From an uncultured Bacteroidales bacterium (GTDB taxonomy: Bacteria; Bacteroidota; Bacteroidia; Bacteroidales; F082), in contig CALCYT010000027.1 in NCBI GenBank assembly GCA_937906455.1, forward strand, positions 5,451 through 69,450: 64,000 nt of DNA, written 5' to 3'. The notes beneath the pieces were generated by a model. The model saw only the letters and a list, made by a program, of their open reading frames with translations. It did no database searches and was not told the origin of the DNA. Within the stretch, counting starts at the first letter, position 1; every line of letters starts with the position of its first letter. The translations under genes and the position numbers were made by a program. Below, piece by piece: positions 42,320 to 50,223 of the stretch.

Positions 42320-42327
42320 CAAAGATA
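42320..42327 (-). promoter_or_regulatory. TATCTTTG promoter element of ferritin
   Basis: TATCTTTG on the minus strand, predicted start near 42313. Divergent from the DUF4301 promoter 64 bp away. Confidence 0.55.
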
Positions 42328-42390
42328 CTGAATTTTTCTTGATTTTGTCAATATTTTTAAAAATTATTTTTTCCCTAACGAAAAAATATA

Positions 42391-42398
42391 TAACTTTG
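42391..42398 (+). promoter_or_regulatory. TAACTTTG promoter element of the DUF4301 gene
   Basis: TAACTTTG with a T-rich -33 region, 22 bp before the ATG at 42420. Confidence 0.55.
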
Positions 42399-42419
42399 TA
42401 AGGATTAAATATTTGAATT

Positions 42420-43985
42420 ATGACAACGCTCACAACTGCCGACAAACAACAACTCGAAACATTAGGAATCTCAGCCGAACAGGTTGATAATCAATTGGAT
42501 CAATTCAAAACAGGATTCGCTTTCAGCGATTTACTTGCTCCTGCGACTATTGGAAAAGGCATCGTCCGTTTCAACGAAAAAGAGGTTGAAGACCTGGTAA
42601 ATCAGTTCGATGAGGACAAAAAATTTTATGACATCATCAAATTCGTGCCTGCTTCCGGTGCTGCGAGCCGTATGTTCAAAAACCTGTTCTCATTCGTGGA
42701 AGAATACAAGGACAAGGCGATTCCGGCCGATTTTCTGAAAAAGGAGAAGATAAAACCCGATTCTGTAGAGAATTTCTTCCTCGGGATTCACGATTTCGCT
42801 TTCTTCAACGACTTGAAAAACATCCTTCAAGCCAAAGGCAAAGACATCGAGAAGATGTTGAAAGACAACGAGTTGGTTGAGATTGCGGAGACTTTGCTCA
42901 ACGCCGACGGCATGAACTACGGCAGCCTCCCGAAGGGCTTGTTGAAGTTCCACAAATATGCCGACAGCACTCGTCTCGCGATGGAGGAGCATCTTGTGGA
43001 AGCCGCCGAATACAGCACCCACGATACCGGAAACGGCAAGACTGCCCAGCTGCATTTTACTGTCTCGCAAGAGCATCTTGATATTTTTAAGAAGATTGTG
43101 AATTATGTCGTTCCGAAATACGAGAAACAGTTCGGCATCAAGTACGAAATCAGCTTCTCCGTGCAGAAGCCTTCCACCGACACCATCGCTGCGACAATGG
43201 ACAACGAGCCTTTCCGCGACATGAATGGCAAGTTAGTGTTCCGTCCGGGCGGTCACGGGGCTTTGATACAGAACCTCAACGACTTACACAAGGAAATCAT
43301 CTTCATAAAAAACATTGACAACGTAGTTCCCGACCATCTGAAGCCGACAACATATAAATATAAAAAGGTGTTGGGAGGCTACCTCTTCCGCCTGCAACAG
43401 CAGCAGTTTGAGTATCTTGAGATGCTCAACGCCGGCGACGTCACCAACGATGAAATTAATGAAATCGCCGCTTTCGCGAAAGACAAGCTGATGATTGACA
43501 TCCCCGAGTTCTTCAGCACTTACAACGAAATCGAGAAGATAGACTTCCTTTACGGCGAGCTGGATCGCCCGATGCGTGTCTGCGGCATGGTGAGAAACGA
43601 GGGCGAACCTGGCGGAGGACCATATTTCATACGCAACAGCAGCGACGAGGTCTCGCTTCAAATCGTCGAGTCGTCGCAAATCGACCACAAAAACGAGAAA
43701 CAGGAGGCGATATTCCGTTCCTCCACACATTTCAACCCCGTGGATTTGGTCTGCGCCACACAGGATTACAAAGGCCGTTCGTTCAACCTCCCCGACTACG
43801 TTGACCCCGAGACGGGTTTCATCTCGTTGAAGTCGAAAGACGGCCGCGACCTTAAAGCCATGGAGCTGCCAGGCCTCTGGAACGGCGCGATGGCCGACTG
43901 GATCACTATCTTCGTCGAAGTCCCGATTCTGACGTTCAACCCGGTGAAGACGGTCAATGACTTGCTGAGGGAGACGCATCAATAG
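42420..43985 (+). CDS. DUF4301 protein
   Basis: This 521-residue cytosolic protein is a DUF4301 family member, widespread in Bacteroidota. FVPASGAASRMFKNLFSF (about 79-96) resembles the glycine-rich nucleotide loop of sugar nucleotidyltransferases; KLVFRPGGHGALIQNLNDL (about 270-288) and VCGMVRNEGEPGGGPYFIR (about 385-403) support that fold. The reaction is not known. The stop TAG is the first unit of a TTAGCCA array (43983-44022). Confidence 0.85.
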   Translation: MTTLTTADKQQLETLGISAEQVDNQLDQFKTGFAFSDLLAPATIGKGIVRFNEKEVEDLVNQFDEDKKFYDIIKFVPASGAASRMFKNLFSFVEEYKDKAIPADFLKKEKIKPDSVENFFLGIHDFAFFNDLKNILQAKGKDIEKMLKDNELVEIAETLLNADGMNYGSLPKGLLKFHKYADSTRLAMEEHLVEAAEYSTHDTGNGKTAQLHFTVSQEHLDIFKKIVNYVVPKYEKQFGIKYEISFSVQKPSTDTIAATMDNEPFRDMNGKLVFRPGGHGALIQNLNDLHKEIIFIKNIDNVVPDHLKPTTYKYKKVLGGYLFRLQQQQFEYLEMLNAGDVTNDEINEIAAFAKDKLMIDIPEFFSTYNEIEKIDFLYGELDRPMRVCGMVRNEGEPGGGPYFIRNSSDEVSLQIVESSQIDHKNEKQEAIFRSSTHFNPVDLVCATQDYKGRSFNLPDYVDPETGFISLKSKDGRDLKAMELPGLWNGAMADWITIFVEVPILTFNPVKTVNDLLRETHQ

Positions 43986-44022
43986 CCGTTAGCCATTAGC
44001 TATTAGCCATTAGCCATTAGTT
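43983..44022 (+). repeat. TTAGCCA array at the DUF4301 3' end
   Basis: Five TTAGCCA-type units, starting within the stop codon and ending in a T-tract (44021-44027). Confidence 0.75.
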
Positions 44023-44107
44023 TTTTTATAAAAATGCATTATCGTTGTGCAATTTTTTAAGATTTTTGCACTATCGTAATGCATTTTTGCTTTTTTTTGC
44101 AAAAAAA

Positions 44108-44138
44108 TTTGTTTGTAAATAAAAATTATGTAATTTTG
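44108..44138 (+). promoter_or_regulatory. Consensus promoter of a long leader RNA
   Basis: TTTG at 44108-44111, exactly 19 bp, TAATTTTG at 44131-44138: a full consensus match. Predicted start near 44145. Confidence 0.78.
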
Positions 44139-44144
44139 CGATAC

Positions 44145-44525
44145 TAATTCACGGAATAGTTACAAAAACAGTTTGCCTATGATATAAATGCGTAGTTTCT
44201 TGCACACACTATAAACATAATTTGGAGAAAGCGTTAGAAGCATAATCTTGAGTTCTCAAAAACTGGACATTTTTGAATATCAAGTCAAGAACAATGCCGA
44301 CAACGCTCACGCGATTTAAGCGTGGGCTTTGTTCGATTAATTTGACTTGATAGGTAGTCCAGAATCCTGAGAACTCAAATGAAGCGAAGGAGTACCACGT
44401 TTTTTCTGTGCGTTGCAAATCATACAGTCAAAAAGGACTTTAAATTTTACGGGTGCTCCAAAAGCAATTATTACTCAACAAATTATTAACAATTTGTCCA
44501 TAAGGAGTGGACGTAAAATCAAAAG
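44145..44525 (+). ncRNA. Structured leader or independent RNA with a 131-nt near-continuous hairpin
   Basis: From 44248 to 44378 five nested arm pairs form about 42 bp: TTGAGTTCTCA 44248-44258 with 44368-44378; CTGGAC 44263-44268 with 44357-44362; TATCAAGTCAA 44278-44288 with 44342-44352; GAACAA 44289-44294 with 44329-44334; GCTCACGC 44305-44312 with 44320-44327. It lies between a consensus promoter and the lipoprotein gene at 44526. A 6S-like regulator, a processed leader or a DNA element are all possible. The region 44379-44525 has a weaker ACAAATT/AATTTGT hairpin and an AAGGAG site 5' of the ATG. Confidence 0.6.
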
Positions 44526-45074
44526 ATGAAAAAATTTTTTCAATTAACATTAGTTTTCGCTGTAGCATTACTCGTAACTTCATGCGCAACAACACAAATC
44601 ACACCAAAAGCCGTCAGTAATCTCAACAAAACTGTCACTATGAGCGAGCTTAACCTGACAAGCAATGATTATCAGATTATTAAGACCGAGACAGCAGAAG
44701 CAGTTGTCGTTTATGATGAAGGAGGCGTGTTGAATGCCAGTTTTAAGATTTCAGAAGTAAACAAAGAATTTACCTATGAGATGAAACAGACAAATAAATT
44801 TAAGTTTTGGCAGGCACCTGTTTTTGAACCATATTTCACAGGCATTTTAAAATACGGATTCTTGTCGAGCGACTATGACGAAAATGATATCATTTACAGT
44901 CCGTCATCTATTGCAAAAGGTCTTGCTACATATCGTTTAATCAACGCTGTCCAGGAGCAAGGTGCTGATGGCGTCATCGAGCCAATCACAACAATCAAAG
45001 TCGGAAACAACGGCAATAAAGTTGTTTACACAGCTACTATTTCGGCTAAACTTGTGAAAATCAAAGCAAAATAA
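44526..45074 (+). CDS. Unrecognised lipoprotein
   Basis: This 182-residue protein has a clear lipoprotein signal (VFAVALLVTSCATTQ, Cys near 20). The mature part is a mixed alpha/beta sequence with VVYDEGGVLNASFKISEV and a C-terminal VVYTATISAKLVKIKAK strand. No family is recognised. It is followed by a second lipoprotein gene 18 nt later, and preceded by an unusually long structured leader. Confidence 0.7.
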   Translation: MKKFFQLTLVFAVALLVTSCATTQITPKAVSNLNKTVTMSELNLTSNDYQIIKTETAEAVVVYDEGGVLNASFKISEVNKEFTYEMKQTNKFKFWQAPVFEPYFTGILKYGFLSSDYDENDIIYSPSSIAKGLATYRLINAVQEQGADGVIEPITTIKVGNNGNKVVYTATISAKLVKIKAK

Positions 45075-45092
45075 TTATATCAGACTTCCATA

Positions 45093-46040
45093 ATGATAGC
45101 TATGAGAAAGTCGCATGTTTATTTAATCGCATTAGTTGCTTTCTTGTTATGTTCGTGCGGCACGTCACAACAGGTGTCTTACACTCCGCCACAGCCCAAG
45201 ACTGTAAATCTCACACTTTTGAAGAATGCGAGAAGCAATATGTTTTTGGCTATGAACTACGGCATACGTCTCAGTATTACTGACGACCGCGCAAACACCA
45301 ACATTCTCAGGAAGTACGACGCGAGCGCGACATACATGCCGCAGGTGAATGTCGCTCCCGAAGTCAGGGCTTTTGTTGACGAGAGCATGAGACTTTACAT
45401 GAGAACAATGGGATTCAGCCTGAACGCCGATGCCGGCACTGATTACATCATGCAGGTCAGCATCACCGACTTCAATGTCAGTTATCTGTCAGGCACAGGA
45501 TGGAGCGGAACGGTAAGGATGAACGTCGAGGTTTATGACCAAAACAGGAACCTTGTCTATCCCAACGTTCCTGTTGCAGGCAGAGCAAACATTGTAGGTC
45601 TCAGCAACGACTGGGACTTGGCGTCAGTCGCAATAAACACCGCCTATAACAATGCTTTGGAAGACATCGACTGGGACAGGATAGCTTTCTTCCTCAGCAG
45701 TTCTCATACTTCAAAAAAGAACGACGATAGTGTTCTTGAGATGTCGGTCATCAGATGGTACATCACATCTGCTCCGCAAGGTGCCGACGTTTACTGGAGG
45801 GTCGTATCTTCGACACCTGAGGTCAAGAACACAAATCAGAACTTCTTAGGTTCAACCCCATACGAATCGACGGAGACGTTAGATATAAAAGGGTTGAATA
45901 AGAATAACTTAGGTAACGTTCAAATTGAAATCTCATGTGAGAAAAGCGGCTATGTGACGCAAAAGAAACGCTTCAATCTTCAGCAAGTCATCGACCAGAA
46001 AGAAGTTTCCACGAAGATGAACTTGGTGAAAGAGGAATAA
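45093..46040 (+). CDS. Lipoprotein with PEGA-like C-terminal domain
   Basis: This 315-residue protein has a lipoprotein signal (LIALVAFLLCSCGTSQQ, probably initiated at the Met at 45102) and an N-terminal part (about 30-215) resembling YajG/LptE-type lipoproteins in strand pattern. The C-terminal segment (about 223-310) has ITSAPQGADVYWRV, STPYESTETLDI and SCEKSGYVTQKKRFNL, the layout of a PEGA surface-layer domain. It lies 18 nt after the preceding lipoprotein gene, is probably co-transcribed with it, and ends before a terminator. Confidence 0.7.
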   Translation: MIAMRKSHVYLIALVAFLLCSCGTSQQVSYTPPQPKTVNLTLLKNARSNMFLAMNYGIRLSITDDRANTNILRKYDASATYMPQVNVAPEVRAFVDESMRLYMRTMGFSLNADAGTDYIMQVSITDFNVSYLSGTGWSGTVRMNVEVYDQNRNLVYPNVPVAGRANIVGLSNDWDLASVAINTAYNNALEDIDWDRIAFFLSSSHTSKKNDDSVLEMSVIRWYITSAPQGADVYWRVVSSTPEVKNTNQNFLGSTPYESTETLDIKGLNKNNLGNVQIEISCEKSGYVTQKKRFNLQQVIDQKEVSTKMNLVKEE

Positions 46041-46074
46041 CATGATTTTAATTTTTATTTAACGTAATTTCGTG

Positions 46075-46107
46075 AGGGTGGCCAATAGTCTTGGTCACCC
46101 TTTTATT
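46075..46107 (+). terminator. Intrinsic terminator of the lipoprotein pair
   Basis: AGGGTG...CACCCT stem with inner CCAA/TTGG (46075-46101), followed by TTTTATTT. Confidence 0.75.
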
Positions 46108-46136
46108 TGTAGTGAGATAATTACCAATTTAATTAT

Positions 46137-46246
46137 TTTGCCAAATCCAAAAATCTTTTGTACTTTTGCCCCAGTTATTGAACCATAACTAAAAAGCATC
46201 GTAAAACAAAATAAAAAATTGGATGGGAAGTTCGCAGGATTGCGAA
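46137..46246 (+). promoter_or_regulatory. Promoter and conserved leader of the first BECR nuclease gene
   Basis: TTTG 46137-46140, 20 bp, TACTTTTG 46161-46168. The leader contains AAAAGCATCGTAAAA (46192-46206) and a TTCGCA/TGCGAA hairpin (46231-46246), both also found before the nuclease gene at 53167 (AGCATCGTAAA; TCGC...GCGA). Confidence 0.6.
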
Positions 46247-46293
46247 AGGAATTTTTATTGTGTAAAAAAATTAAAAGGACTGATGCTAATATT

Positions 46294-46734
46294 ATGAAAA
46301 ATGTAATTACAACTATTGAAATCGGAAAATTTGGACCTATTTATAGACAATTTGTCAGAAAACCAAAAGAAGCAATAAAACATCTCCGTAAGATGCAAAA
46401 CGGAGAATGTACAGAAGCGCTTTATCGTGATGATATCGGATTCATTGACATAGTTTGGGGAGAAATAACCGATCCTATAAAGCATAAAGGATACGGATTA
46501 GCGCACATAATTGACAAACATGAATTAGAAATCAATCGTTTAGGTTTCTGTATAGAAGATTTCATTCCAATCGTAGTCCAGTTCGGAGATTTCAATCTTA
46601 AAAAGTCTGACAGTCAGAAAAAAGTATTTGAAAGCAAGGGATTCCGATTTGTAATAGCATTACAAAAAGAGCCGCAAGGAATAACAAAAAAGTGGCTTCT
46701 TACAGCATTTGACATAATAAAAAGACCGAAGTAA
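46294..46734 (+). CDS. BECR-fold nuclease (PBECR-like), candidate toxin
   Basis: This 146-residue protein resembles the phage Barnase-EndoU-ColicinE5-RelE (PBECR) nucleases: GFIDIVWGE (about 51-59) then GYGLAHIIDKHELE (about 67-80), where the His pair is the likely catalytic centre, and a C-terminal WLLTAFDIIKR. It starts at the ATG at 46294; an in-frame TTG at 46219 would add 25 residues that lie in the conserved leader. The last codons (GACATAATAAAAAGACCG) overlap the terminator of a minus-strand RNA. No protein antitoxin gene is adjacent. Toxin function is inference from the fold and the convergent RNA. Confidence 0.7.
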   Translation: MKNVITTIEIGKFGPIYRQFVRKPKEAIKHLRKMQNGECTEALYRDDIGFIDIVWGEITDPIKHKGYGLAHIIDKHELEINRLGFCIEDFIPIVVQFGDFNLKKSDSQKKVFESKGFRFVIALQKEPQGITKKWLLTAFDIIKRPK

Positions 46735-46812
46735 ACCTCGGTCTTATACGTTCGTCACTGTCAAAAACATCGACGCTGACAGTCTTCGTTACCTGCGCTG
46801 TATGGTAAAACG
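46718..46812 (-). ncRNA. Candidate antisense small RNA facing the first BECR nuclease
   Basis: The minus strand has a TATTTTTG box (46819-46826), a predicted start near 46812, a hairpin ACTGTCA/TGACAGT (46757-46763 with 46777-46783), and an intrinsic terminator: AAGACCGA (46722-46729) with TCGGTCTT (46738-46745) followed by U5-A-UU. The 5' part of the terminator stem and the U-tract are complementary to the final codons and stop of the nuclease messenger. The predicted size is about 95 nt. Confidence 0.6.
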
Positions 46813-46818
46813 ACAATG

Positions 46819-46826
46819 CAAAAATA
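46819..46826 (-). promoter_or_regulatory. TATTTTTG promoter element of the antisense RNA
   Basis: On the minus strand, directed towards the 3' end of the nuclease gene; there is no reading frame of note downstream of it, so it appears dedicated to a short RNA. Confidence 0.55.
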
Positions 46827-46875
46827 CAAATAATTTTATATTTTGTCAAGTGATTTTTAATAAATTTTCAAAATA

Positions 46876-46907
46876 TTAAAAAAGCCCGCCTTCGGCGGGC
46901 TTTTTTT
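46876..46907. terminator. Terminator after rplT, symmetric
   Basis: GCCCGCC (46884-46890) pairs with GGCGGGC (46894-46900), flanked by A-rich and T-rich tracts on both sides, so it can end transcription from rplT and also from the plus strand. Confidence 0.88.
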
Positions 46908-46928
46908 ACCACTCATTCTTTGAAAACA

Positions 46929-47273
46929 TTATTTTATTTTTTCAACAATAGCTTTGAAAGCTTCCGGGTTGTTCAAGGCCAAGTCGGCTAAAACCTTGCG
47001 GTTCAGGTCGATGTTGGCGGCATGAATCTTACCCATAAACGTACTGTATGTCATTCCGTACTCGTGTGCGGCGGCATTGATACGTACAATCCAAAGGCTT
47101 CTGAAATCACGTTTCTTTGCCTTTCTGTCACGATAGGCGTAGGTCAAACCCTTTTCCCAAGAGTTCTTGGCCACTGTCCAGACGTTCTTACGTGCGCTGA
47201 ACTGTCCCTTCGTCTGTTTTAATACTTTTTTGCGTCTTGCTCTTGAAGCGACTGCATTTACTGATCTTGGCAT
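46929..47273 (-). CDS. rplT: 50S ribosomal protein L20
   Basis: L20 binds 23S rRNA and is needed early in 50S assembly. The 114-residue protein begins [25 protein letters not shown] and has normal length and basic composition. It is the last gene of thrS-infC-rpmI-rplT. The 87-nt gap to rpmI includes a short GC-rich stretch but no autoregulatory structure that I can define. Confidence 0.97.
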   Translation of the reverse strand: MPRSVNAVASRARRKKVLKQTKGQFSARKNVWTVAKNSWEKGLTYAYRDRKAKKRDFRSLWIVRINAAAHEYGMTYSTFMGKIHAANIDLNRKVLADLALNNPEAFKAIVEKIK

Positions 47274-47359
47274 AATTTTCTAATTTTATTCCGTAAGAGC
47301 GCCCCGCATCTGTCCGGGAACTTTCTTCCGCTCTTACAAGAGTTAAACAATTTTGTTGA

Positions 47360-47554
47360 TTACATGAGAAGCATCTCTTTCACGGCTGCCATGTTGGCCT
47401 CTTCGACTAATGTCTGATGTCCTAAAGCGCGTTTGCGTTTGTTGGATTTCTTGGTCAAAATGTGGCTATGATAAGCATGTTTTCTCTTCACTAAACCGGT
47501 GCCTGTAACTCTAAAGCGTTTCTTGGCAGCGGATTTTGTTTTCATTTTAGGCAT
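47360..47554 (-). CDS. rpmI: 50S ribosomal protein L35
   Basis: This 64-residue basic protein begins [20 protein letters not shown] and has the [15 protein letters not shown] segment typical of L35. It lies between infC and rplT in the conserved order. Confidence 0.97.
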   Translation of the reverse strand: MPKMKTKSAAKKRFRVTGTGLVKRKHAYHSHILTKKSNKRKRALGHQTLVEEANMAAVKEMLLM

Positions 47555-47592
47555 TTTAAAACTATTTTTTAATTTACGAATGAGTGTCTTTC

Positions 47593-48168
47593 TTATTTCT
47601 TAGGAGCTATCATCATCAACATGCGCTTCCCTTCGAGTTTTGGCAGTGCCTCCACCTTTCCGACATCCTCCAACGCTTGCGCGAACTTGAGCAGAATCAG
47701 CTCTCCCTGCTCTTTGTAAGCGATGCTACGTCCGTGGAAGAACACATCGACTTTCACCTTGGCACCGTCCTCGAGGAACTTCTTAGCGTGATTCAACTTA
47801 AACTCGAAATCACTGTCGCCAATCTGCGCCCCGAGACGTAACTCCTTGATAACCACTTTGGTAGCCTTAGCTTTGATTTCTTTCTGTTTCTTCTTCTGGT
47901 CGAAGAGGAACTTCTTGTAATCCATAATCTTGCAGACCGGCGGATTGGCGTTTGGTGAAATCTCCACTAAGTCGAGACCTGCCTCGTCAGCCATTCTGAT
48001 GGCCTCGCGAATCGGGTGAATCTCGTTGTCACCGGCTTCGCCGACGACTCTTACCATTGGTGCCGTGATCCTGTTGTTTATTCTGTGCGGATCATCGTTC
48101 TGTTGTTTTCTTGGAGGTCTGCCGTTGTTATTGTTGTTGGCGTTGCCTCCCGGGATAAACGGTGCTAT
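47593..48168 (-). CDS. infC: Translation initiation factor IF-3 with a non-canonical start codon
   Basis: IF-3 binds the 30S subunit and polices start-codon choice. The body matches IF-3: [32 protein letters not shown], then [16 protein letters not shown] and [18 protein letters not shown]. An ATG exists at 48057, but conserved IF-3 residues (RINNRITAP) lie upstream of it. The frame runs back to an in-frame TAG four codons before ATA (48168) and contains no ATG, GTG or TTG. Candidates are ATT (48174) or ATA (48168); AGGAG at 48178-48182 lies 9 nt before ATA. The N-terminal part is Asn-rich. The product is about 191 residues. Confidence 0.88.
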   Translation of the reverse strand: MAPFIPGGNANNNNNGRPPRKQQNDDPHRINNRITAPMVRVVGEAGDNEIHPIREAIRMADEAGLDLVEISPNANPPVCKIMDYKKFLFDQKKKQKEIKAKATKVVIKELRLGAQIGDSDFEFKLNHAKKFLEDGAKVKVDVFFHGRSIAYKEQGELILLKFAQALEDVGKVEALPKLEGKRMLMMIAPKK

Positions 48169-48201
48169 GTTAATTATCTCCTATATTAGTTAAACAATAC
48201 G

Positions 48202-50145
48202 TTAATATTCCACTTTCTGCTCCTCTGCAACCTGGTCGTTGACCAACTTGGCGAAGTCGGCGATTGGCATCGAGCCAAGGTCACCGGTGCCGCGTTTACG
48301 CACCGACACAAGGCCTTCGCCCTCTTCCTTCTCGCCCACGATGAGCATATATGGTATCTTTTTCAATTCAGCGTCGCGGATCTTACGTCCAATCTTCTCG
48401 CTTCTGTCGTCGAGCAACACTCTGACTTCGGCGTTTTTCAGCGACTCATACACCTTCTCCGCATATTCCTGATATTTCTCAGAGATAGGAAGTATGATAG
48501 CCTGGTCGGGAGCGAGCCACAACGGGAAGTCGCCGGCGCAATGCTCAAGCAACACGGCCACAAAACGCTCCATCGAGCCGAACGGCGCGCGGTGAATCAT
48601 CACAGGACGGTGTTTCTCGTTATCGCTTCCGATATAAGTCAGGTCGAAACGCTCCGGGAGGTTGTAGTCAACCTGGATTGTGCCGAGCTGCCAACGACGG
48701 CCGAGGGCGTCTTTCACCATGAAGTCGAGCTTCGGGCCATAGAATGCAGCCTCGCCGAGTTCTTCTCTTGCAGGAAGGTTCTTCTCAGCACATGCCTCCT
48801 TGATAGCCTGCTCTGCTCTCTCCCAGTTCTCGTCGGTACCGACGTATTTTGTTGTGTTGCTTGGGTCACGCAATGATATCTGTGCCTCAAAGTTCTCGAA
48901 TTTCAAAGCCTTGAAGATGATTTCGATGATGTTCATCACGCGGAGGAACTCGTCTTTCACCTGGTCGGGACGGCAGAAGATGTGGGCGTCGTCTTGTGTG
49001 AACGAGCGCACACGTGTCAAGCCGTGCAACTCACCGCTCTGCTCGTAACGATACACTGTGCCGAACTCTGCCAAACGCAGCGGGAGGTCTTTGTATGAAC
49101 GCGGCTGCCATTTGTAAATCATGCAGTGATGAGGGCAGTTCATCGGCTTCAACAGGTAAATCTCGCCTTCCTCAGGAGTGGTGATCGGCTGGAAGCTGTC
49201 CTTGCCGTAATGATCCCAGTGTCCCGAGGTCACATAAAGGTTTTTATTTCCTATATGAGGGGTTATAACCTGTTCATAACCATAGTGTTTCTGAATCTTC
49301 GTGAGATATTCCTGCAGGCGGTTACGCAGTGCCGTACCTCTTGGGAGCCACATCGGGAGACCTTTTCCCACCATGTCGGTGAACATAAACAGCTCAAGCT
49401 CACGGCCGAGTTTGCGGTGGTCGCGTTTCTTGGCTTCCTCCAGAAGAACGAGGTAATCCTCGAGGTCTTTCTTCTTCGGGAATGTGATGCCGTAGATACG
49501 TGTGAGCTGTTTGCGGTTTTCGTCGCCACGCCAGTAAGCACCAGCAATAGAGGTAAGCTTCACCGCCTTGATGCACGACGTGTCAGGGATATGCGGCCCG
49601 CGGCACAAATCAGTGAAAGTTCCTGATTTATAATATGTTATGGTACCATCTTCCAGGTCATTGATAAGCTCCACCTTATATTCGTCACCTTTCTCGGTAA
49701 AATATTTCAAAGCATCAGCCTTACAAACTTCCATGCGCTCGAAAGTCTGTTTTTCCTTAGCAAGTTCAAGCATTCTGTTCTCAATCTTCACGAGGTCGTC
49801 TTCCGTCAAGGTGATGTCGCCCGTGTCGATGTCATAGTAAAATCCGTTCTCGATAGCCGGACCGATGCCGAATTTCACGCCTTTGTAGAGCTGTTCGATA
49901 GCTTCCGCCATGAGGTGAGCCGACGAATGCCACACCGTGTTCTTTCCTTCAGGGTCGTTCCAGGTGAAAAGCTGAATATGCGCATCCTCACCGATAGGGC
50001 GAAGAGCGTCCCACATCTTGTCGTTGACCTTTGCTGACAACACGTTGCGCGCCAAGCCTTCGCTGATGCTTTTGGCAATATCCATTGGGGTTACACCCGC
50101 TTCAAACTGTCTGACGCCACCGTCAGGAAATGTTATATTAATCAT
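48202..50145 (-). CDS. thrS: Threonyl-tRNA synthetase
   Basis: ThrS charges tRNA-Thr. The 647-residue protein has a TGS domain ([17 protein letters not shown]), an editing domain with [10 protein letters not shown] (about 73-82; HxxxH) and CRGPHIP, and the class II catalytic core with [11 protein letters not shown] (about 335-345) and [23 protein letters not shown]. The C-terminal anticodon-binding domain follows. It heads the thrS-infC-rpmI-rplT operon with a promoter at 50174-50181. Confidence 0.97.
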   Translation of the reverse strand: MINITFPDGGVRQFEAGVTPMDIAKSISEGLARNVLSAKVNDKMWDALRPIGEDAHIQLFTWNDPEGKNTVWHSSAHLMAEAIEQLYKGVKFGIGPAIENGFYYDIDTGDITLTEDDLVKIENRMLELAKEKQTFERMEVCKADALKYFTEKGDEYKVELINDLEDGTITYYKSGTFTDLCRGPHIPDTSCIKAVKLTSIAGAYWRGDENRKQLTRIYGITFPKKKDLEDYLVLLEEAKKRDHRKLGRELELFMFTDMVGKGLPMWLPRGTALRNRLQEYLTKIQKHYGYEQVITPHIGNKNLYVTSGHWDHYGKDSFQPITTPEEGEIYLLKPMNCPHHCMIYKWQPRSYKDLPLRLAEFGTVYRYEQSGELHGLTRVRSFTQDDAHIFCRPDQVKDEFLRVMNIIEIIFKALKFENFEAQISLRDPSNTTKYVGTDENWERAEQAIKEACAEKNLPAREELGEAAFYGPKLDFMVKDALGRRWQLGTIQVDYNLPERFDLTYIGSDNEKHRPVMIHRAPFGSMERFVAVLLEHCAGDFPLWLAPDQAIILPISEKYQEYAEKVYESLKNAEVRVLLDDRSEKIGRKIRDAELKKIPYMLIVGEKEEGEGLVSVRKRGTGDLGSMPIADFAKLVNDQVAEEQKVEY

Positions 50146-50173
50146 ATTGATTTTATTTCCGTAAAAAACGCTG

Positions 50174-50181
50174 CAAAATTA
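50174..50181 (-). promoter_or_regulatory. TAATTTTG promoter element of thrS
   Basis: TAATTTTG on the minus strand, about 28 bp before the thrS ATG; no T-box-like leader is present. Confidence 0.55.
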
Positions 50182-50223
50182 GTAAATTTTTCAACACAAA
50201 ATGCACTGATTATCAAAATTTTT

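Noticed and set aside
44209..44418. 69-codon open frame on the minus strand
   Set aside because: It lies entirely over the large hairpin and has no promoter or family resemblance; the RNA explanation is better.
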